Shown here in pieces: positions 15,609-21,297 of a DNA stretch of 24,030 nucleotides. The position numbers and the translations under genes are program-made. The DNA lies in NCBI GenBank assembly GCA_016294105.1, contig JAEDCN010000037.1, positions 1 through 24,030 of the forward strand, given 5' to 3'. The notes beneath the pieces were generated by a model. That model ran no database searches. It was not told the origin of the DNA and was given only the letters and a program-made list of their open reading frames with translations. Source of the stretch: Treponema sp. (lineage in GTDB: Bacteria; Spirochaetota; Spirochaetia; Treponematales; Treponemataceae). Numbering within the stretch: the first letter of the stretch is position 1; each line of letters opens with the position of its first letter.

Positions 15609-15637
15609 AGTATAGCAGAACTTGTCCACTCTGAAAA
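15609..15637 (-). promoter_or_regulatory. Probable promoter of the polyprenyl synthase, abutting its ATG
   Basis: On the minus strand TTTTCA (15632-15637), a 17-base spacer and TATACT (15609-15614) are followed by seven bases and then the ATG. Transcription would start at or within a base or two of the start codon. Confidence 0.6.
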
Positions 15638-15661
15638 CCTCGCAAATACAGATTATTTGTG

Positions 15662-15690
15662 TTGATTCTCTGGCCCAAGTTTTGTACTAT
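15662..15690 (+). promoter_or_regulatory. Probable promoter of rlmE and the LysM/M23 gene
   Basis: TTGATT (15662-15667), a 17-base spacer and TACTAT (15685-15690) give a leader of about 80 bases. A second -10-like GATAAT at 15763-15768 is closer to the gene but lacks a good -35. Confidence 0.55.
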
Positions 15691-15779
15691 AGGGGTATTT
15701 CATTACAATTTGTATATATGAAGTTGCTTGCTTTTCTTATCATTAGAATGGAATAAGCTGCCGATAATGTGGAAGTCTT

Positions 15780-16379
15780 ATGGCTGCAAATAGTTACGAA
15801 AAACCAGATTTCTGGTCAAAGAAGGCCTTTTCCGAGGGCTATCCTGCCAGATCTGTGTATAAACTAAAGGAACTGGACGAAAAGTTTGGTTTGCTAAAGA
15901 AAAATTCCTCTGTTCTCGATCTTGGAGCGGCTCCAGGCAGCTGGACTGTCTTTGCACTGCGTACCTTGAATGGAACTGGTCATCTTACCTCCATTGACTT
16001 AAAGCCCTTGGCAAAGGACGTGGTGGGGAGCAATCTGACCTTTATTCAGGGTGATTTGTACGACGAGGACGTGCGACTTCAGGCCCGAAACTTGGGACCC
16101 TACGATTCCGTTATCTGTGATGCAGCCCCAGCCACCACTGGCAATAAGACGGTGGATACAGCTCGTTCCACAGGCTTGGTGGAGCTGGCTATTTTTTATG
16201 CCCAAACCATGCTGAAGCCGGGGGGCAATTTTGTTGTTAAGATTTTTCAGGGGGGCGACCAGCAGCAGCTGCTTAAATCCATGCGGGAAATTTTTACTTC
16301 TGCTAGGGGATTTAAGCCAGAGGCTTGTCGTACCGAGTCCTTTGAAACATATTTAGTGGGACTGAATAAAAAAGGTTAG
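15780..16379 (+). CDS. rlmE: 23S rRNA U2552 2'-O-methyltransferase (RlmE/FtsJ)
   Basis: The 199-residue enzyme methylates the ribose of U2552 in 23S rRNA late in large-subunit assembly, using S-adenosylmethionine. N-terminal YEKPDFWSKKAFSEGYPARS and VYKLKELDEKFGLL match the family. The SAM motif is VLDLGAAPGSWT, and the catalytic K-D-K-E set appears at K28, D114 (VICDAAPATTG), K154 (NFVVKIFQGG) and E189 (RTESFETYLVG), each ten residues earlier than in the E. coli enzyme because the N-terminus is shorter. GGAAG stands four bases before the ATG. The next gene starts seven bases after the stop, so they form an operon. Confidence 0.96.
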   Translation: MAANSYEKPDFWSKKAFSEGYPARSVYKLKELDEKFGLLKKNSSVLDLGAAPGSWTVFALRTLNGTGHLTSIDLKPLAKDVVGSNLTFIQGDLYDEDVRLQARNLGPYDSVICDAAPATTGNKTVDTARSTGLVELAIFYAQTMLKPGGNFVVKIFQGGDQQQLLKSMREIFTSARGFKPEACRTESFETYLVGLNKKG

Positions 16380-16386
16380 GTGGGAA

Positions 16387-17346
16387 ATGAAAAATACCTT
16401 GGTAATTAAGTATCTTGTAATCGGCTGTTGCTTTTTGGTGGTGTTTGGTGGCGGAATGCTACTGTACCCTGTACTGAAGCCTCAGGTGGTGGCTGGTAAG
16501 GGTGGATATGACAGCCCTGTTCTGCCCCTTTTGGCTAGCACAGAAAATTTTCCCTTTGTGGAGGATACAGGCAAGGTGGAGTCTGAGGATGATATCCTTG
16601 CAGAGGCATCAGCCCTTTCCTACACAGCCTACAGAATTAAAAAAGGTGATATGATCGGTGTTATTGCCGAAGAATTTGGTCTTACCCAGGATACCCTTAT
16701 CAGTGTAAATAATATCAGAAAGACCCGCTTGATTCAGCCGGGACAATACCTGAAGATTCCATCCATGTCTGGTATTTTGTATACCGTTCGTGAGGACGGC
16801 GAAACCTTGGAAGAAATCGCTGCAAAGTATGAAATTGCGCAGGATAAGTGTTCCCAGGTGAACAACGTAGCATTACAGGTTGGGCTTTCTGCTGGAACCA
16901 CTCTCTTTCTGCCCGATGCAGAGCTGGACTGGGTTACTCGCCAGGAAATCAACGGAGATTTGTTCCAGCGACCACTGAAAGGCAGCTATTATTTCTCATC
17001 CTACTACGGCTGGCGAAAAAATCCCTTCAATGGAACCCGCACCTTCCACGGTGGAATTGACATGGCTGCTAATACAGGTACACCCATATATGCTGCCTTG
17101 GAGGGAACAGTTATTGAAGCTGGTTATAACAATACCTATGGAAATTATGTGGTGATTCGCCACCACTCAGGATACCAAACCTTGTATGGACATATGCATA
17201 CTATCACCACAAAGCGTGGAAATTACGTATACACCAACACAAAGATTGGCACTGTTGGTAGCACTGGTATGAGTACTGGGCCTCACCTCCACTTTGCCGT
17301 CTACAAAAACGGTATGGGAGTAAACCCCCAGAACCTGTGGAACTAA
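16387..17346 (+). CDS. LysM and M23 (LytM) domain envelope peptidase
   Basis: The 319-residue protein has an N-terminal hydrophobic segment (residues about 8-30) that is a signal or anchor, with no clear cleavage site. A first LysM peptidoglycan-binding domain (about 81-126, YRIKKGDMIGVIAEEFGLTQ to YLKIPS) and a second, more diverged one (about 131-176, LYTVREDGETLEEIAAKYEI to TLFLP) follow. The C-terminal M23 peptidase domain (about 200-318) keeps the zinc ligands H221 and D225 (FHGGIDMA) and H302 of HLHF, plus H269 in YGHMH, so it is probably an active D,D-endopeptidase rather than a degenerate EnvC/NlpD-type activator. GGTGGGAA precedes the ATG. It ends 21 bases from the convergent regulator with no terminator visible. 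Confidence 0.94.
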   Translation: MKNTLVIKYLVIGCCFLVVFGGGMLLYPVLKPQVVAGKGGYDSPVLPLLASTENFPFVEDTGKVESEDDILAEASALSYTAYRIKKGDMIGVIAEEFGLTQDTLISVNNIRKTRLIQPGQYLKIPSMSGILYTVREDGETLEEIAAKYEIAQDKCSQVNNVALQVGLSAGTTLFLPDAELDWVTRQEINGDLFQRPLKGSYYFSSYYGWRKNPFNGTRTFHGGIDMAANTGTPIYAALEGTVIEAGYNNTYGNYVVIRHHSGYQTLYGHMHTITTKRGNYVYTNTKIGTVGSTGMSTGPHLHFAVYKNGMGVNPQNLWN

Positions 17347-17367
17347 GGCCAGTAATTTTAGCTTAAT

Positions 17368-17949
17368 CTACACGAAGCGCTGGGGTGGAGTTACTACCCA
17401 CAGTGCGGTTAGAGTTTCGTCTCCCACATTCACGAGAGTATGGGGAGATGAGGCTGAATAGGAAACACTGTCTCCTTCCTCCAAGTCGTAGGTCTTGGAC
17501 TCGTACTGAAGTTGCCCCTTTCCCTTGATGATAAATCCCAGCTCTCGGCCCAAGTGACCATAGGAACCACGGAGGGTTTGGCAATTTGGTGGAAGCTTTA
17601 CAATATAGGATTCCAAGGAATGGTTGCCATCGCTCTCTGTGGGCTTGGCTAATTCCTCGTAAATAACACATTCTTCTTCTACAGTACGCCGTTCTTGGGA
17701 ATGGATGATTTGCACTGGTCGTTCCCGTCGGTATTCCTCAAAGAGGAACTCCAAGTTTATATCAAGCACGTCTGCCAGCACCAGCAATGTATCAATGGCG
17801 GGAGATACCTTGTTGCGTTCAATTTGGGACACCAAGCTTTCGCTTACTCCAGCTCGTTGGGCTACTACCTTGAGGGTATAGCCTTTTCGCTCCCGTACTG
17901 TACGAATTTTTTCCCCGAATCGAAAAGGTGTTTTTTTACTCTGAGACAT
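17368..17949 (-). CDS. XRE-family transcriptional regulator with C-terminal cupin domain
   Basis: The 193-residue protein has an N-terminal helix-turn-helix domain (about residues 10-65: IRTVRERKGYTLKVVAQRAG then VSESLVSQIERNKVSPAID) and a C-terminal cupin (about 115-190: RGSYGHLGRELGFIIKGKGQ, YDLEEGDSVSYSASSPHTLVN). This architecture is that of PuuR/SutR-like regulators, where the cupin senses a small ligand. The ligand and targets here are unknown. AAGGAG stands ten bases before the ATG. Its first codons overlap the last 14 bases of the upstream helical protein gene, so the two are cotranscribed and probably translationally coupled. That makes the upstream gene a candidate functional partner or target. 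Confidence 0.93.
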   Translation of the reverse strand: MSQSKKTPFRFGEKIRTVRERKGYTLKVVAQRAGVSESLVSQIERNKVSPAIDTLLVLADVLDINLEFLFEEYRRERPVQIIHSQERRTVEEECVIYEELAKPTESDGNHSLESYIVKLPPNCQTLRGSYGHLGRELGFIIKGKGQLQYESKTYDLEEGDSVSYSASSPHTLVNVGDETLTALWVVTPPQRFV

Positions 17950-19009
17950 CTTGTTGTTTCTCCTTATTCCTTTCTAAAATAAACCTCATGTAATGATCTT
18001 CTAATGTATGATGAGGGCCAGGAATCTGGAGGCGCTTTCGTGCACGTGCATTGTCACGGCGAACCGTATATTGCATGTAAAAATCCCTTAGATCCGAAGC
18101 CACGTCGATTTTAATTTCTTGTTCCAAGAAGGTGGATATTTCGTCACGGCCAATGGCTGCAATTCCCCGTTCACGAAGAATGGTACGTAGGGTTTGAATC
18201 TGCTCATAAGACAAACCGAACAGGAATTCCTCCATGGCCTGGGAAACATCCTTTACACTGAGTTTTTCCCGCAAGAATGCAGTCCAACTTTCGTCCATCT
18301 GAATGGAAATCAACAATAGTTCGCTGGTTCCCACCATGGTTCCAAAGGCGGGAGCTAGGTTTCTGCGGGCTTCCCACACAGCCTGAAGAACAGGTGCTGC
18401 GTCGGAAACATTGCGGTCGTATCGATGCTCCCACAAAACAATCAGAGAATAGGCAATTTCTCGTCGTATGTCCAAGGGAAGGGTTTGGTCATCAATCAAG
18501 TCCAGGTAGACGTCTTCTGCCATGATGGTAAAGAGAATGATGCTGGCGGTGTTGTATACTTCCTGGGCGTCCTTTTGGGGCATTCCCGAATTCACTGCAA
18601 TGCGGTACATGGAGATGAAGGTGTGGTACTTTGTTACCAAGAATCCCTTACCCAAGATGGCCTTGGAAGGAAGGTGCAGCATCTTGTCTCCGTCACGGTG
18701 GGTAAGCAGTCCTTCGATGAGGGTGTGCTGGGTGCGGGTTTCTCCCATGATAATCTGGCGTTCCAGCAGTGAGGGAAAGTGGGTGATGTTGGCTACCAGT
18801 TTTTCCATGTCCCCAAAACGCTCCATGATACCTAAAAGGGTATTTGGGTCGTCATCCTTGAGAAAATGAATCAACTTAGCCAGAACAGAGGCTTCGCTGT
18901 CCGAAAGTACAACAAGTTCGGTGGAGAAATCTTTCTGTTTTTCATCTGATTCGAAGAATTCGTCGATGTCAACTTGAGTAAAATCATCTTGCTGCATATT
19001 TTTTGCCAT
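17936..19009 (-). CDS. Conserved-looking helical protein of unknown function
   Basis: I do not recognise a named family. The 357-residue product has no signal peptide or transmembrane helix and is predicted by eye to be almost wholly alpha-helical. It has an acidic N-terminus (VDIDEFFESDEKQKDFS), a block with leucine-rich helices (SVLAKLIHFLKDDDPNTLLG, FLFGLSYEQIQTLRTILRER) and a basic end (RRDNARARKRLQIPG, HTLEDHYMRFILERNKEKQQ). The open frame could start at 19051, but that ATG falls in the -35 box of a good promoter (19024-19051). The ATG at 19009, giving MAKNMQQDD with GTGGGA just before it, fits better. Its stop overlaps the XRE-cupin regulator. Codon use does not look foreign. A spirochaete-specific cytoplasmic protein is my best guess. 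Confidence 0.8.
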   Translation of the reverse strand: MAKNMQQDDFTQVDIDEFFESDEKQKDFSTELVVLSDSEASVLAKLIHFLKDDDPNTLLGIMERFGDMEKLVANITHFPSLLERQIIMGETRTQHTLIEGLLTHRDGDKMLHLPSKAILGKGFLVTKYHTFISMYRIAVNSGMPQKDAQEVYNTASIILFTIMAEDVYLDLIDDQTLPLDIRREIAYSLIVLWEHRYDRNVSDAAPVLQAVWEARRNLAPAFGTMVGTSELLLISIQMDESWTAFLREKLSVKDVSQAMEEFLFGLSYEQIQTLRTILRERGIAAIGRDEISTFLEQEIKIDVASDLRDFYMQYTVRRDNARARKRLQIPGPHHTLEDHYMRFILERNKEKQQDVSE

Positions 19010-19023
19010 TCCCACGAGTCTAT

Positions 19024-19051
19024 AGTATAGCATATTTGATTCATAATGCAA
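19024..19051 (-). promoter_or_regulatory. Probable promoter of the helical protein / XRE-cupin operon
   Basis: On the minus strand TTGCAT (19046-19051), a 16-base spacer and TATACT (19024-19029). The start codon at 19009 is 14 bases past the -10, implying a leader of roughly eight bases. The hisH promoter boxes begin only 28 bases away on the other strand. Confidence 0.6.
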
Positions 19052-19078
19052 GTACTAAAGAATAGTTAAAGTTTTATA

Positions 19079-19107
19079 TTCACAGAGTCGGATTTTTGCG
19101 GTAAAAT
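19079..19107 (+). promoter_or_regulatory. Promoter of hisH-hisF, giving a leaderless message
   Basis: TTCACA (19079-19084), an exact 17-base spacer and TAAAAT (19102-19107) match the consensus at five of six positions each. Only six bases separate the -10 from the hisH ATG, so transcription should begin at or next to the start codon. Confidence 0.75.
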
Positions 19108-19113
19108 GACAGC

Positions 19114-19734
19114 ATGATAGGAATCATCGACTACAATGCAGGTAATGTAAAGAGTGTTGAGCGAGCTTTGGATGCCCTCGGTTGTGAATATGTGCGGGCT
19201 ACCAGTCCACAGGCTTTGGATGCTGTCAGCAAATTAATTTTCCCCGGTGTGGGAGATGCCCAGTATGCCATGGACCAGTTGAAGAAATCTGGCTTTGATG
19301 CCTTTTTGAAGGACAAGGTAGCTCAAAATGTTCCCGTGCTGGGAATTTGCTTGGGCTCCCAGATTATCTTTGACTTTTCGGAGGAAGGAGATACTCCCTG
19401 CCTGGGACTTATTCCTGGAACCATTAAGCATTTTTCTTCCATCAAAAAGGATTTTCCCCTGAAGGTGCCCCACATGGGATGGAATAATCTGAGTCATTGT
19501 ACATCAGATCCATTGTTTGACGGCATTGACGAAAACCAATCCTTTTACTTTGTTCATTCCTATGTTATCCAGCCAACAGATGCATCGGTGATTTTGGCTA
19601 CTGCCGATTACGGTATTTCTGTGCCAGCTGCGGTACGAAAGGGAAGCCTGGTGGCAGTGCAATTCCACCCAGAAAAATCTGGGGAGCCAGGACTGCGGCT
19701 GTTGAAGAACTTTTGCTGTGGTGGGGAGGAATAA
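19114..19734 (+). CDS. hisH: Imidazole glycerol phosphate synthase, glutamine amidotransferase subunit
   Basis: The 206-residue subunit hydrolyses glutamine and passes ammonia to HisF in histidine biosynthesis. MIGIIDYNAGNVKSVERAL matches the family N-terminus at the very first residue, so the ATG at 19114 is well fixed. The class I glutaminase triad is present: C79 in VLGICLGSQ, and H185 and E187 in VQFHPEKSG. PHMGWN and SFYFVHSY are also typical. There is no ribosome binding site before the ATG, and the promoter -10 ends six bases upstream, so the message is probably leaderless. hisF begins one base after the stop. Confidence 0.96.
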   Translation: MIGIIDYNAGNVKSVERALDALGCEYVRATSPQALDAVSKLIFPGVGDAQYAMDQLKKSGFDAFLKDKVAQNVPVLGICLGSQIIFDFSEEGDTPCLGLIPGTIKHFSSIKKDFPLKVPHMGWNNLSHCTSDPLFDGIDENQSFYFVHSYVIQPTDASVILATADYGISVPAAVRKGSLVAVQFHPEKSGEPGLRLLKNFCCGGEE

Positions 19735-19735
19735 T

Positions 19736-20497
19736 ATGCTGAAGAAACGAATTGTAGTTTGTCTTGATGTAAAAGAAGGGCGCACCACCAAGGGAATCAA
19801 GTTTAAGGGAAATGTGGATATTGGTGACCCTGTGGAAATGGCTGCTGAATATTATCGTCAGGGGGTAGACGAGCTAGTGTTTTACGACATTATGGCTTCT
19901 GCCGACGGACGTGGCCCCATCCTGGATTTGATTAGCCGTGTTGCCTCCCAGGTTTTTATTCCCTTCTGTGTTGGTGGTGGAATCGGTTCATTGGAAGACA
20001 TTCGCTCCACAATTTTAGCGGGAGCAGAAAAGGTGAGCCTTAATTCCCAAGCGGTAAAGAATCCCGACTTGATTCGTCAGGGAGCCAGAGTCTTTGGAAA
20101 CCAGTGTATTGTGTTGGGAATGGATGCCTTGAAAGATAGCTCCATGCCCAGCGGGTATCGTGTGTATATAAACGGTGGGCGAACTGCCACGGAGTTTGAT
20201 GCTCGTGAATGGGCCTTGCAGGCAGTGAAACTGGGAGCAGGAGAAATCGTTCTGAATTCTATCGATGCAGATGGTACCAAGGCGGGCTATGAAATTGAGC
20301 TGACCCGCATGATTAGTCAAGCAGTGCCAGTGCCAGTGGTGGCCTCTGGTGGTGGTGGTATTCCCGCCCACTTGATTCAGGTGCTAAAGGAAGGTCAGGC
20401 TGACGCAGCCTTGATTGCTTCTATGGTACATTCAGGAGAATACACCGTGGGAAGCATTAAGGAAGCTTTGTCTATTCAAGGAGTTCCTGTTCGCTAA
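19736..20497 (+). CDS. hisF: Imidazole glycerol phosphate synthase, cyclase subunit
   Basis: The 253-residue (beta-alpha)8 barrel uses ammonia from HisH to turn PRFAR into imidazole glycerol phosphate and AICAR. The catalytic acid/base pair D11 (VVCLDVKEGR) and D130 (VLGMDAL) is present, as are the phosphate-binding loops FCVGGGIGS and VASGGGG and the segment EIVLNSIDADGTKAGYE. The N-terminal variant TTKGIKFKGNVDIGDPVEMA differs from the common VVKGVNFVNLRDAGDPVE, but I recall it from some other bacterial groups. The open frame can be read back to a GTG at 19718, but GGGAGGA at 19724-19730 points to ATG 19736. The rest of the his pathway is not in the window. Confidence 0.95.
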   Translation: MLKKRIVVCLDVKEGRTTKGIKFKGNVDIGDPVEMAAEYYRQGVDELVFYDIMASADGRGPILDLISRVASQVFIPFCVGGGIGSLEDIRSTILAGAEKVSLNSQAVKNPDLIRQGARVFGNQCIVLGMDALKDSSMPSGYRVYINGGRTATEFDAREWALQAVKLGAGEIVLNSIDADGTKAGYEIELTRMISQAVPVPVVASGGGGIPAHLIQVLKEGQADAALIASMVHSGEYTVGSIKEALSIQGVPVR

Positions 20498-20501
20498 TAC
20501 C

Positions 20502-20530
20502 TTGAATCAACGATGAATTTGTGCTAGTAT
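20502..20530 (+). promoter_or_regulatory. Promoter of the riboswitch-purE-purF unit
   Basis: TTGAAT (20502-20507), a 17-base spacer and TAGTAT (20525-20530) begin four bases after the hisF stop. Transcription would start near 20537, only a few bases before the first P1 nucleotide of the riboswitch. Confidence 0.72.
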
Positions 20531-20540
20531 CCACTATCGA

Positions 20541-20691
20541 CGGCTCATATAATTTCACGTGGGACAGCTCGAAAGGGCTGTTTAGGTCAGCCTCCTCAGT
20601 TTTGAGCAATATTTTATTGTGAGAAAATGACCATGGTGTGAAAGTTTCTACCAGCCACCAAAACGGCTGACTATGGGTGCGTTTTTTTGGC
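20541..20691 (+). promoter_or_regulatory. Guanine-class purine riboswitch with an expanded L2 loop
   Basis: Core parts occur in order as in the purine riboswitch family: P1 5' strand and J1/2 CATATAAT (20546-20553); P2 TTCACG (20554-20559) with TGTGAA (20637-20642); J2/3 GTTTCTACC (20644-20652); P3 CAGCC/GGCTG (20652-20656, 20665-20669) with L3 ACCAAAAC; J3/1 ACTATG. P1 pairs 20541-20549 with 20672-20681 (one bulge, two G-U). The ligand-pairing position (20671) is C, which indicates guanine rather than adenine. L2, normally about seven bases, spans 20560-20636 and holds a GAAA-capped hairpin (20564-20581) and a stem GGTCA/TGACC (20585-20632). AUGG remains at its 3' side for the contact with L3 CC. 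A U7 tract (20682-20688) follows P1 directly. It precedes purE-purF, the expected target. Excess guanine or hypoxanthine probably lowers expression. Confidence 0.87.
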
Positions 20692-20782
20692 AATAGGGTA
20701 TTCTCTCCGACACACCTACTGAGTGTCACGCCCGATAATTGTTCAGAGCCGCCGAAGGACTATTTGCAAGGACGGATTTGAA

Positions 20783-21280
20783 ATGAAGGTTGCCATCTTT
20801 TTTGGATCAAAATCAGATACAGATACAATGAAAAAGGCTGCGGCTGTACTGAAAGAATTCGGCGTGGACTATTGTTCCTATGTGCTTTCTGCCCATCGCA
20901 GTGGTGAATTATTGCGTCAGCGCTTGCAAGAGGCTGAGGCTGCTGGTTGCGAGGTGATTATTGCTGGTGCGGGGCTTGCTGCTCACCTGCCTGGAGTAAT
21001 TGCTTCCATGACAGTGTTGCCCGTGGTGGGAGTGCCCTTGGAGTGCATTACCAGTGGTAGCAATGGCCTTGGAGGAATGGATGCCCTTCTTTCCATTGTG
21101 CAGATGCCAAAGCAGATTCCTGTGGCCACCGTGGGCATTGGAAATGCTGCCAATGCTGCCTACCTTGCTGTAGAAATTCTTGGAATTAAATATCCTGAAC
21201 TCCGCACCAAGCTGTTGGAGTTTAGAAAGAAGCTTATGGACGAGGCCGCTGAAAATGGCGGTGCTGGAATTGAGCTGTAA
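20783..21280 (+). CDS. purE: N5-carboxyaminoimidazole ribonucleotide mutase (class I PurE)
   Basis: The 165-residue enzyme converts N5-CAIR to CAIR in purine synthesis. The N-terminal MKVAIFFGSKSDTDTMKKA, the SAHRS motif with catalytic H38, IIAGAGLAAHLPGVIASMT and the mobile loop SIVQMPKQIPVATVGIG are those of class I PurE. Treponema denticola, in contrast, is known for a class II AIR carboxylase with SAHKT. A PurK partner is therefore expected elsewhere. The frame is open back to GTG 20723, but the family N-terminus begins exactly at ATG 20783, with GGA motifs six to ten bases upstream. The 5' leader (from about 20537) holds the riboswitch, plus about 90 further bases with a GACAC/GTGTC hairpin (20709-20727). 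purF follows after 17 bases. Confidence 0.96.
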   Translation: MKVAIFFGSKSDTDTMKKAAAVLKEFGVDYCSYVLSAHRSGELLRQRLQEAEAAGCEVIIAGAGLAAHLPGVIASMTVLPVVGVPLECITSGSNGLGGMDALLSIVQMPKQIPVATVGIGNAANAAYLAVEILGIKYPELRTKLLEFRKKLMDEAAENGGAGIEL

Positions 21281-21297
21281 GCTTGTGCATAAAACGA

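Noticed and set aside
20723..20782. GTG start giving purE 20 extra residues
   Set aside because: It lies inside a leader hairpin, and the PurE family N-terminus begins exactly at the ATG 20783.
20747..20782. Glycine-riboswitch-like string GCCGCCGAAGGAC before purE
   Set aside because: Only a short string resembles the family; the rest of the aptamer is absent and too few bases remain before the start codon.
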